Virus record (IMG/VR): IMGVR_UViG_3300025133_000598
Span: 1 to 23,737 of that record
Length of the DNA: 23,737 nt
Direction: 5' to 3' (one strand)
From: a virus
The position numbers were made by a program, and so were the translations under genes. Positions 1-9,700 of the stretch are shown in pieces (position 1 is the first letter of the stretch; the number at the start of each line of letters is the position of its first letter). The notes under the pieces are model-generated. The model was not told where the DNA came from and did no database searches. It saw only the letters and a program-made list of their open reading frames with translations.

Positions 1-31
1 GGAAGGAAAGTTGGGGGGGACATATAGATGA
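1..31 (+). other. Possible 3' end of an upstream gene and ribosome binding region
   Basis: Two plus-strand frames are open from the window edge and stop next to the first complete gene. One ends in TAG at 25-27, directly before the ATG at 28. The other ends in TGA at 29-31, giving an ATGA overlap. Either fits a tightly packed upstream gene, but too little is present to choose between them or name a product. A run of seven G at 13-19 followed by A, seven bases before the ATG, is the likeliest ribosome binding site. A GGAAGGA stretch lies at 1-7. Confidence 0.3.
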
Positions 32-1416
32 GTCAAGGAAAATATGATTGGTCAACTTTTACTGATGGCGCCGGCGCAATGGACATCTATGGCAATACTG
101 TGCGCAAAAGTCTCATAGGTGATTCATATAATGCGGTAACACAGTTTAAAGCAGTTGCGTTGACAGATATGTTCCCATTAAACTCTAATCAGGCCATGGC
201 TCTTGATGGCGGCAGTACGGGCGGCGGTGATAATGCGAATCAAAGATATGCCTATAAAGGTAGAATAATCGGAGAGAACTCTCCACACTCATTCCTACCC
301 AACCCCTGTGATCCGGCCGATTCTTTGGTGAACGATGAGGCCGTTTATAGAGTTATTGCAATGCATACGACTTTTATTGCAACAGTGGCAAACGGCGGCG
401 ACAGCGTAACGCGTGGTGACATTATATATGTGGAACTAGACAAAAGCGACTACTCATATAATTTGGAATATGGTCGGCATGTTTCACTATCGTCTGTAGA
501 AAACCCAGTCGCGACAGAGGGCACCGCATGCGCCAATTTGGTGGGCCTCGTAGGCGAATGGGGCGGCCCACCTCCTGCTCCAGCCGGCACCGTGGCGAGC
601 ATGCTCCCCGGCGGTATGAGCACCGTTCAGGGCGCCTGCGGGATTAAGGTTCCCAGGTCGTCACATGCCAAATGGGCAGCTAATAACGGCGCGCATCCAG
701 ATTGGATTGGCAGGGCTGATTTGAAAACAGGAGAGAATCTGACTTCTCCGGTACCGGCAGCTGAGTTTAAAATAACAAGCCCCTTCGGTTCTCGCGAGTC
801 GGGCCACCACGCAGTTGACATCGGCGCCAAGAAGGGTACCCCGATATATGCAATCGCAGACGGCACCGTAAAAGGCATGAACGACAAGGTATGCCCAGAA
901 GCCCCGCGAGGGAAATGCGGCCCGGGCAAAGGGAAACAATCTCCCTGTAACTGCGGCAAACTGATGGGCAACTGGATAAAACTTCTACACACGGCTAAGT
1001 CCCCCGGCGGCCACCCCATAGAAACCTATTATGCTCATATGACCGCGTACGCCGCCGGCCTCAAACCAGGCGCCACAGTAAAAGCCGGCCAGCAGATTGG
1101 ACAAGTAGGCAGCACTGGAAATAGCAGCGGTCCTCACCTACACATGCAGGTGCATTTCCGCGGCGCCCCAAATACCGAATCAGGGGGTAAGATTGATCCG
1201 ATGGCCTATCTAATGCAGAACACATCCGGCGGCACCAAATGTGGCACCAGCGACGTCGCCGGTGACGCTGTCGCTGTGGTCGCACCGGTGCTCGATGAAA
1301 GCAACGAAGGTACCAAATGGGAGTGGATCGATGAAAATGCATCGCCCCCCACGTGGCGTGAGTTACCTGATGGCGAGCCTCGTACTGATGGAAGCGACTG
1401 GGAAGAGGGGGCCTGA
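28..1416 (+). CDS. Tail-associated M23 (LytM-type) endopeptidase with N-terminal baseplate/hub-like domain
   Basis: Predicted virion protein of 462 residues that would cut peptide cross-links in peptidoglycan during DNA injection. Residues 1 to about 185 form a domain shared with the next gene (blocks ALTDMFPL, ALDGGSTG, MHTTFI, VTRGDI, YNLEYGR, LVGLVG). It is probably an OB-like structural adaptor, an inference from layout and phage context. A Gly/Pro/Ala-rich linker follows. From about residue 248 comes an M23 metallopeptidase with the expected zinc and catalytic residues visible: H260-x3-D264, H337 in YYAHM, and H370-x-H372 in GPHLHMQ. Unusually, residues 289-309 hold an insertion with four cysteines (289, 297, 307, 309). 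The tail past residue 400 is acidic and rich in Trp and Glu. The gene ends in TGA, five bases before the next start. No signal peptide is seen, which fits delivery by the virion rather than secretion. The M23 assignment is strong; the hub location is inferred. Confidence 0.9.
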   Translation: MSQGKYDWSTFTDGAGAMDIYGNTVRKSLIGDSYNAVTQFKAVALTDMFPLNSNQAMALDGGSTGGGDNANQRYAYKGRIIGENSPHSFLPNPCDPADSLVNDEAVYRVIAMHTTFIATVANGGDSVTRGDIIYVELDKSDYSYNLEYGRHVSLSSVENPVATEGTACANLVGLVGEWGGPPPAPAGTVASMLPGGMSTVQGACGIKVPRSSHAKWAANNGAHPDWIGRADLKTGENLTSPVPAAEFKITSPFGSRESGHHAVDIGAKKGTPIYAIADGTVKGMNDKVCPEAPRGKCGPGKGKQSPCNCGKLMGNWIKLLHTAKSPGGHPIETYYAHMTAYAAGLKPGATVKAGQQIGQVGSTGNSSGPHLHMQVHFRGAPNTESGGKIDPMAYLMQNTSGGTKCGTSDVAGDAVAVVAPVLDESNEGTKWEWIDENASPPTWRELPDGEPRTDGSDWEEGA

Positions 1417-1421
1417 TAAGT

Positions 1422-2636
1422 ATGTCAAACAGAGAGAAGCACGACTGGACACTATTTACAGATAGACAAGGCTCGCTTGATCTATATGGTAAGTCATTTC
1501 GCAAAGGAATGGCATACGACACATATAGCGGCAAAACGGTTTTTAGGGCCAGGGCCCTAACTGATATGTTTCCACTTTCTTCAAATCAGCTTATGGCTCT
1601 TGACGGTGGTTCTACGGGAAACGACGGAAATAAAAGATATGCGTTTAAAGCGCGCATCATAGGTGAAAGCTCTCCACACGCATTTCTTCCTGATCCGTGT
1701 GATCCATCATATTCGAAAGATGAGAATATGACATATAGAATTATTGCAATGCATACAACATTTATTAGCACAAATATTATAGAAGGTCAACCAGTAACTC
1801 GCGGAGATATTGTTTCAGTTGAATTAGAGAGAACCGATCAAGCTTACAATCTAGAATATGGTAGATTTATAAATACCCTAAGTGTAGAAAGCCCAGTAAA
1901 CACCGCGGGCACCGAATGCGCCTCGCTTGTTGGATTAGTTGGCGGATGGGAGCAACCCCAGAACATGCCCATGGGCGGTACTACCGCCGGGGCCCCCAAT
2001 AATCCGGGCAAATACTACCAATGCAAAGGTGGCAATGATAAGTGCGGTGCTAAGGATGATTCAACTTTCGCTAAATGCAAAGCGTCGACATACGATGCGT
2101 TAGCAAAGAAGCCCACAACATTCAAGAAATACACAGAAGCCGAGGTGATAGCAGCCGTGAAGGCATCAGGCCAGCCAGAACATATTCAAAAGATAATGTT
2201 TGTTTTCATTGTTAAAGAACAGTCTAAGTTTAGTTTCCCGAATAATAACGTTGCAGGAATACAGCTTGATGGAGGCCAGTTTGCAGGTACCAGTCAGGCA
2301 GATTTCGATTATCAAACTTGTTTTAGAGACGGCGGCGGAGATCAAAGAATATTCGCCGGATTTGACACTTTAGCTAAAGGTATGACCGTGTTTGGAAAGA
2401 CAGTAGCTGGAAAAATGAAAGTATTTCAAACACCGCCGGGCAACTCGATTGAGGCAGATGCAGAAATCTTGACGTGGAATTATTATCGGCAATGGAACTT
2501 AGCGCTAAGTCCGGAGGAATTGGTGAAACTTAAGGCCGATGGCCAAGTAGAAAGAAAAGGCAAAATCTATAAAAAAAGCTGGAGCGGCGTCAAGAGTTCG
2601 TTCCAAGCTTCGTTAACTAAATGGCAAAACGCATAA
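1422..2636 (+). CDS. Paralogue of the preceding protein with a putative lysozyme-like C-terminal domain
   Basis: The 404-residue product begins with a domain that aligns along residues 1 to about 180 with the M23 protein upstream, so the two arose by duplication. The C-terminal part is unrelated to M23. After a linker with three cysteines (201, 208, 219), residues about 235-404 look like a small alpha-helical domain. It has a glutamate at 266 in FIVKEQSKF, followed by NNN (274-276) and VAGIQ (277-281). That spacing recalls lysozyme, glucosaminidase or lytic transglycosylase folds, where a catalytic Glu is followed by an Asn/Gly-Ile-Gln segment; this is suggestive only. If correct, the pair would attack both the peptide and the sugar links of the wall. 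The start is supported by GAGGGG at 1405-1410 inside the end of the upstream gene. The coding sequence is more AT-rich than the M23 half of its neighbour. Gene call firm; enzyme class uncertain. Confidence 0.75.
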   Translation: MSNREKHDWTLFTDRQGSLDLYGKSFRKGMAYDTYSGKTVFRARALTDMFPLSSNQLMALDGGSTGNDGNKRYAFKARIIGESSPHAFLPDPCDPSYSKDENMTYRIIAMHTTFISTNIIEGQPVTRGDIVSVELERTDQAYNLEYGRFINTLSVESPVNTAGTECASLVGLVGGWEQPQNMPMGGTTAGAPNNPGKYYQCKGGNDKCGAKDDSTFAKCKASTYDALAKKPTTFKKYTEAEVIAAVKASGQPEHIQKIMFVFIVKEQSKFSFPNNNVAGIQLDGGQFAGTSQADFDYQTCFRDGGGDQRIFAGFDTLAKGMTVFGKTVAGKMKVFQTPPGNSIEADAEILTWNYYRQWNLALSPEELVKLKADGQVERKGKIYKKSWSGVKSSFQASLTKWQNA

Positions 2637-2705
2637 AAAAAACCTTATAATTTAAACAAGTCATAATTATAAACTATAATATTTAGTAGTGTAACAGGAA
2701 ATCAT
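2637..2705 (+). promoter_or_regulatory. AT-rich intergenic gap, candidate promoter and leader
   Basis: This is the longest non-coding gap in the window and is strongly AT-rich. It contains TATAAT at 2646-2651 and 2675-2680, and TATAAACT at 2668-2675. The last matches six of eight positions of the T4-type late promoter TATAAATA. No convincing -35 element is seen; the hexamer 17 bases upstream of the second TATAAT is a poor TTGACA match. AGGAA at 2696-2700, five bases before the ATG at 2706, is a good ribosome binding site. Initiation of a transcript for the downstream structural genes is plausible but unproven. Confidence 0.3.
2645..2672. repeat. Short AT-only inverted repeat
   Basis: TTATAATT (2645-2652) and AATTATAA (2665-2672) are perfect 8-base inverted repeats separated by 12 bases. 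The arms contain no G or C and no T-run follows, so this is not a convincing intrinsic terminator. It could be an operator-like site or simply a by-product of AT-rich sequence. Confidence 0.35.
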
Positions 2706-3722
2706 ATGGCAGACGACAAAGTTAAAATTTCAGAAGGCCAGATCCCGGGCGATTCGACCGCGTCTGGGCGGTCACTGAATTCGCGCGCCCTCGGCAGCAA
2801 ACAAAAGCTTCCCCCAAAATCCGGCCTATTCCATTCAGTTGCGTTCTGTACCAATCGAGCCGGCCGCGGAGGGCGCATTGGTTATCTTAAGGCGGCAAAC
2901 GAAACTGTATTAACTGGCGAGGGCGCTTATATCGTTCTTGGTACCGATAGGCCAAACTCTATACGTTCTGGTTACGGAGCGTATGGGGGCTGCAAGGCTG
3001 CATCCATTGATTTGGTTGTTGGGCGCATGATCACCGCCAGAAAGGGCAAAGGCCCGAAGACGTCAAAAGGTCAAGTAACGTACGTTAATCCAGACTTTTC
3101 TGCTGATGCAGCCCGAATCCACATTAGTCAAATGACCAATATTGATCACAACTTTGGTATCGCGCGCGGTGTCGGTGTCCAATCGAAGGCGCGCTCAGGA
3201 ATTGGAGTAAAGGCGGATGCGGTAAGAATCATCGGTCGCGAAAGTGTTAAATTGATCACTGGCGGCATGCAAGATGTCAAACACCAGCCCGGCGGCGAAC
3301 CAACATCGCTAGGCAAGAAAATCTCCCAACCTGCGCCAAACATCGAGTTTATTGCAGGAAACAATGTACGGGATCAGGTTGTGTGGGGAGGCCTGTTTAA
3401 TCCGAAAGAGAGGATTAGAGGTCTTCAAGGGATAGCTAAAGGTGGCAACACCCGCGATGCCCTCGGAGAGTTGTGCGATCATCTAGAAATGACAATGATG
3501 GCAACCATGGCAGTAGCATCGATTGCAGAACAGATGTGGGTAGCAATTGGTACCGCTGCTCCTCCTTTAAGTGGCCTGGCAACCTATGCAACATTATCGT
3601 CAGTCTTGAAAGGTAAAATTTCTTTATATCACTTGCGCACTGAGTTGGTTACATGGAGAATAAATTACCTAACTGCCGGCGGCTATAAGTGCCTCTGGAG
3701 TAGGAATGTTAAAACCACCTAA
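2706..3722 (+). CDS. Virion structural protein, possible central spike/hub component
   Basis: The product has 338 residues. I do not recognise it with certainty. The centre (about residues 130-185) reads as short alternating beta strands, including ARIHISQMT and KADAVRIIGRESVKLITGG. That style is seen in the C-terminal beta-helix of gp5-like spikes and VgrG proteins, where 'D-x-I-R-I' strands repeat. Residues about 258-300 are rich in Met, Ala and Thr and fairly hydrophobic, ending in a Pro/Gly turn; they could be a helical oligomerisation segment. The N-terminus (about 1-40) is polar and probably flexible. The gene lies directly after the two hydrolase genes and 11 bases before the giant gene, so a role in the puncturing tip is reasonable: T4 gp5 carries adaptor, lysozyme and spike in one chain, whereas here they would be split. 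The start has AGGAA five bases upstream. Gene call firm; function tentative. Confidence 0.6.
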   Translation: MADDKVKISEGQIPGDSTASGRSLNSRALGSKQKLPPKSGLFHSVAFCTNRAGRGGRIGYLKAANETVLTGEGAYIVLGTDRPNSIRSGYGAYGGCKAASIDLVVGRMITARKGKGPKTSKGQVTYVNPDFSADAARIHISQMTNIDHNFGIARGVGVQSKARSGIGVKADAVRIIGRESVKLITGGMQDVKHQPGGEPTSLGKKISQPAPNIEFIAGNNVRDQVVWGGLFNPKERIRGLQGIAKGGNTRDALGELCDHLEMTMMATMAVASIAEQMWVAIGTAAPPLSGLATYATLSSVLKGKISLYHLRTELVTWRINYLTAGGYKCLWSRNVKTT

Positions 3723-3733
3723 GAGAATAAATT

Positions 3734-6700
3734 ATGGCTGAATCTAAATCTAAATTTTTTAAATGGCAGGATAAGAATGGAGACATGCTGCCCGATGTGT
3801 GTCCGGATCCGGCTGTACCAAGAGTCGATGCTTGCCTGCCGTGTTCCCCCAATCCTCAAGCGACAGTTCCCCGTTGGAAAAATCTAACTCAGGCGGAACC
3901 GTATTTAAATGAAAAATTATGTAAATATCAAGTTTCATTTTTAACGAAAGAGACAATACTGGGTTATGACGGCATATCCGAAGAAGATGCAGCTGCCAGA
4001 CTTGAAAAAATTTGGGAACACTATATGCTCGACTGGTATCAAGATGTTTACAACACCCTTGACCCACAGTGGCTCGTTGATCACCCAGTCGACCCTGGAG
4101 AGCCGCGTCCGGGCTGCATTCGCGCCCTTTTAGATTGGGGAGGAAAAGATACCTCAGACGAATCGATTGAGAAAGTTAAAAACGCCATCGAAAAAACAGA
4201 ATATTGGCTTGAACCAAATCCGGGTTCGTATGTTCAATTGTTATATTCAGTACCATTTGAAGTATATGAAGCGATACCCGAGGCGCAACCACCAGAAGAG
4301 GAAGAGCCGGAACCGGGAGATGTAACAGTCACATATGAAGTTGGCGATTTGGTCATGGATTGTATCAAAACTCGAAAAGGCCTTTATCTATATTCAAGAT
4401 ATCTTAAGGTATATCGCACGATGGAGGGGGCGAACCTCGTTCATGAAGATGGTAGAATATTCAACTTAGAAGACTATGCAGATTATTTGCCATGGGAGAA
4501 TAACTCATATATTGCGCAATGCCTCTCAGAGTTGGATGATTGGCTTAATACGCAAGATTTAAATATTCCAAATACTGGATTCCCACATTGGTTCACCGAG
4601 ACCGTAGAAAAAATAGAGCTTAAAGCAACCGGGAAGTATAAACTTAAGAGCATTAAGGTGTGGACTGACCGATGTAACGAAAGACCGATTTATTTTGGGA
4701 AGAACAGGATAAGGGCCTTGACAACTCGCAATGCTTGGAAAAATCCGACCGCAGTAGCGTTCTTTTTCAAATTAAGCGAGCTTGCCAAAGAGTTTTCTGC
4801 TCGCGTCGAGCGCCCATGGCTAGAAGTCTTAAAGGAGCACACATACCCAGAAATACATTCCACCGGCCCCGGCGCTGGCCAAATCATGCCGAGCGGAAAA
4901 GAAAGCATTCCAGAGTGTATTGCTAACGCACTAGCTAATGAGGCCAAGCAACTTGGCCAAGATATTATGGACGATGTATTCAGCATCGGAGACGCGATTG
5001 CCTATGCGTTCCACAAAAACTTGTGTAGATATGATCCAACCGAAAATGCCGCAGATCAGGCTGAAATTGGAATGAACTTTGGTGTTTCCGAACAGGTGCT
5101 TGATGATATAAAGGCGGATAAAAGTACGATGTGGGGCGCCGCCATGATGGGTGCTTATAAAGAAGTCGATCCTCGCGATCAAATCTTTGCGCATTTTTGT
5201 ATGAGAATGCTTATGTTTAGAAAAGGTTCCCCGATTCAGATGATGGACGATATATGGGCAAACGGACTTGAAAGAATAAAAGTTTGCGGCCTATTCGATT
5301 TGTTATTGGCCGCCGTAGAGTGCCTAACAAAAGGTATGAGTCTGGAAGAGGCGTTAGCCATCCTTCTAAAGAATGCCCTGCAGGCCATGTCAATAGAAGA
5401 TTTTGGATCTCTGTTCGTAGGTCTTCCGCCGGATCAACAAGCGAAGCTCGGAGAAATGGTACAGAAGAAACTCACGACCAAGGAAGGCCTTGAGGGACTC
5501 ACAGAGAAATACACAGATGCCCAAGGACAAGCAGGCGCAGAATCCAAAGTGGCCAAGGGGGACAAGGAAGGGAAGTTCATCGGAAAAACTAAGATTGTGC
5601 CCCCATGGCAGAATCCAGAAGTCGTAGAAGCACAGAAAAAGACTTTGCGAGCCAACGGCATGGGTCAAATGACTCCTGGTGGCGGCGGCGGCCGCGGCAA
5701 ATCTGCGACCACCTCATCAGAGGATCCGACGACATCAAGAAGGTCGCTAGCGCAGAAATTAGACGTCGGAGCGGTCGCAAAAGACGAACTAGATCCAAAT
5801 GTGATTATGGAAGCATACGTAATGGCTCTTTTGGATATATATTCAGAGAACTATCTGATGCTTCTGGATAAACTAAATGATTTCCCTGGAGCCCAGATCA
5901 TTTCAATGCTTCTCTCAACATTAGATTGCCCAAGGCCTCCACTCTTCAATCCAGGTCTCGACGATTTCTTGAAGAGTTTAACTCTTCCATTCTGTAGGAA
6001 CTTGAATGAAATAACACTACCTAGGCTCGAAAATCCATTTATATGGTGGCCTAAGCTGATGGATATCTTCGGCATCTTGTGGGAGCTTCTCAAGGACTTA
6101 ATCTTGCAGCTGATTATTCGGACAATCATAAGAATTATTGTTAAGATTTGCGAACTAATCGGATCCGCGATCTGCAAGGCTCTTGAAGTTACTGGTGCTG
6201 TGGCAGGGTCACTCCCCGGAATTCTTACTGGAAAGAAGAAGTTCAGCAATGTACTCAGAGACGCGATTTGCGGCGAAGACATGTCAGACGATGAAATGGA
6301 TAACGTTGTTACACAGCTTGTGGCAGATCTTGGTGTCGGCGGTCAGGCGCTAGCAGATCCCGACAGGGCACTGACATTCGCAGAAGACCTCTCATCTGCA
6401 ACCACTCAAGCAGAACTGGTTAGTGCCATGTTGGGAGAGCCTTCAGAAACTTTCCTGCGCCTAGGCGATCAAATTGTTGAAAATGGATATCCAGATTACC
6501 GCGATGCTCTCCCGACTCCACAATCGATTGGACGATTCTTCTCTAACGTTGGCAATCTGATTCCAGCCGAGATGAGAGATGAAATGAGAGACGCCTTGGA
6601 CAAGCTGGGTCCCAACGATGAGACTCCGGCAAATCCCACACTGTGCGCCACACCCGAACAATTAGAATCATTCAAGGACTTAAGGTGCCAGTTATTAGAA

Positions 6701-9700
6701 GGCCGCGCCTCACCAGAGCAGTGCGACACCATGTTTGAGAATTGGCGCGGCACAATGATGGACGATCTAGATGAAGTCGCCGCGCTGATGCAAAATGGAA
6801 TCGGCCCGGCCATCGCAGATCAGATGCCTCCTATTGTGGGGGATCCGGGTTGCAACAATGGTATGATGCCATATGAGCCCGATGAGTTTATCAAAGAAGC
6901 TGCAAACGCGATGGATGGCGAAATGAAGAAAATTCATATTGCCTTTTGTACCGACATGCTTGGTAACGGCGGCCTGTTCTCCGGCGGAGACTCTGGGTGG
7001 GGATTCATAAATATGGTATTGTCCGACACTATGGGCAACCCCTTCACGGTTCACCAGAGAAAATCGTTTAATGACAAAAACTATGTTGATTTCTATACTG
7101 ATGTTGATAACGGATGGATTAAAAAGGCGAACGACGACAGCGACGGCGCGGCAATGGGTATCAGTTTCTCTAGTTTAGCCGAACAAGAAGGAGCATACCC
7201 TCAATACGTCGGAGAATGGCTCATGTATCAATATGAAGCCGCCGGCGGCGAGAAGTCTCAAGAACTAAACGATATGGGATTCCGTAATATTGGGAAAGAT
7301 CTTGGGGATAGTGTGAACTTTATTAGCACCAACTCCCCTCGCGGTACCGCTAAATGGCCTATTAGTTTTTCTGACTTAGGCTTCTGTGGTTTGTTCATAT
7401 GTGATATAAACTTAACGGAAATTCCAGATATGGGGTACAATGTAAAGACTGCCCCACAATGGGACAAAGAGCGAATGTGGTTTATCAAAAAGCCCCGCAA
7501 AGATAAGCCTGATATAAAATTGGAGTTTAAAGACAACGCGAAAGGATATCGAATGGGCCAAAACGGGGGCCAGTCCTCGTGGAGTTATGGATTTAATGTA
7601 AATGCATATTTTTCGGACATGCATGAAACTCCAGAGGGAGGATATGCCAACCGTCCCGACGATAATGTGAGGATCTATATTACAGATCTCTACAATATGG
7701 CTGCCGCGATGAAAGATGGATATGAAAAACTCCAAGAAGTCAATGCCGGCAACGCCCGCGGCAAGTCCGAAGACCCACCAGATCCTAAGATTTTAAAGTC
7801 TAGAAAATATGAGTTTCTTGCTGTTGATGACGGCCTAGATTCATTATATGATCCTGGCTCCGAAGGGCTCACAATAGAAGATTTCCCCAGCCTAAGCGAG
7901 TGCTTTTTAAGACAAACTCCCTATCCTCCGCAAGTTAATATGTTGTATGACTTATTTAAGGGCCAACACTCAAAAGAATCTATTAAGAGCGCATACGACG
8001 ACTTTATGCAGCAACAGTTTAAGAAGATTTGCAGTGAGATAGCCAATAACAAAAAAGCTTGGCGCTACGGGGCCCAGTTTGATGATTTGGATATGTCGGA
8101 TTTTGACTATCTTGCTCCACCCAAATTTAAGAATGCCGGCGGCTCTAATCCCAAAACCCCAAAGAAGAATAAAAGTGGCGTCGACTATTATATGCTAGAA
8201 GTTGCAAATTATAATAGCGATGGAAACAGAGACGGCACTCGGCCAATATCCAATGACGATGCCGCCTTGGGGTGGAGTAGAAACCAGTGGCTGAACAAAC
8301 GCCGCGGCACACATCCCGAGAAAACAAGAGTATTTTATCTAGATCCTGGAAAGTACGGTGGCACATACATGAATCCCCCGGTATATGTTAAGCCCCACAA
8401 ATCAGAAGGGTGGGCAGGTATTGTGGATGTCATGTTCCCCGAGTTGAGCCCTTGCAGCCCAAAAACAACAGACGTTATCGACTTTAAAGATATATCCGAT
8501 AAGATATCCAATTCGTATCCCAAAATTCCAGAAGACAGTCGCCTTAAGGGATCCCCAGATTGTGTGGTCGAGGTTCCATACAATAGAATATTGGCAAGAA
8601 TGTCTAAGGCGACAATAGAAGGCCTCATCTCTGCCGGCATCAGAGTATTCGCCGGCGTTCACTTCCTCAAAGGCCTTCCGATCTTCACAAAGTTTGCACC
8701 AGTCTTTCCGACAAACTACAGTAATATTTATTCTGCCTACATTGTTGAGTGTATGGAAGATACCTTTCGTAATGCCGGCGCCGATTTCTTGAGCCCGTTT
8801 AAAGACAATGAATTTTGGTATGCATTCTTAGAGCAGGCAGTACAGACATATGGTCGTAGAGTTGATAATGAAGAATTTGGTGTTGATGGCGCCAATGTTC
8901 CAAAAAACGTAAAAGACGCCCTCACTAGGCTTAACAATTTACAAGAGAGTTTTGACTATGCATACGGCGAAGATCTCTGGGATGCAAAGATGTCTGGTGA
9001 AACTGGATTTTTCAATAGTCTTAAGAATTTCCGCGAAGAGAAAAATCTGGATTCGATTTACAGAACGCAGGAAGATGCCAAACTAGTTCTAAAAGAGTTA
9101 GTTAACGAACAGCTGTCTATAACCTCCCAAAAGCTTATTGGCAACCTTAAGGCATTGGATATGACCCCGGATATCACTGATCTGGATTACTATTATATGA
9201 CTACTTTTTGTGCCGGCACTGAAGAACTCGGCCTAACTCTTGAGGGAACTTTGGTAGAAGAGGTTGTTGGGTTGCCAAGTTCAGCAACGGATAAAGCGGG
9301 AGATATGGCCTGGACGGAATCGCCGCTGCCCGGGATCGAATACCCAGAAGTTTCTATTGTTGTTGACGATGAAACCGGCGAACCAGTAAGTCCGCCTTTG
9401 GTCACGTGGCCCGGCCCATTTTATACGCACGGTGGCGAGTACTCAGTCACAGACGGCAGCGATTATGTCGGCTATTACCATGGCACCACGAGCGAAGAGA
9501 CTGGCATGGATGAGTACTTTGTAGGGGAAGAACTTGAAGACAATACAGAACAGTTAAGGGCGTTTGCCAACAAGATCATAATTGGAACCGAGATCGTGAC
9601 CGAGATCGATGCCCCAGTAGACGAAGAGCCTGTCCCGCCGGCCAAAAAGAAGAAGAACTACGAATCGGTATTCACTCCCCTTGGAGACGTACCAGATGGA

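Noticed and set aside
1241-1465. 74-residue plus-strand frame overlapping the end of the M23 gene and the start of its paralogue
   Set aside because: It is an out-of-frame shadow; the two real genes explain the region and the translated sequence is low in recognisable features.
1061-1534. 157-residue minus-strand frame across the junction of the first two genes
   Set aside because: It lies opposite two well-supported plus-strand genes, including M23 active-site codons, has an unstructured Arg/Cys-rich composition typical of antisense shadows, and no ribosome binding site was evident.
2645-2672. Inverted repeat as an intrinsic terminator
   Set aside because: The arms are all A/T, the loop is 12 bases and no T-run follows, so it would not form a stable terminator hairpin.
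5851-6282. 143-residue minus-strand frame
   Set aside because: It is antisense to the hydrophobic stretch of the 2317-residue protein; the Ile/Leu/Ser-rich product mirrors that composition.
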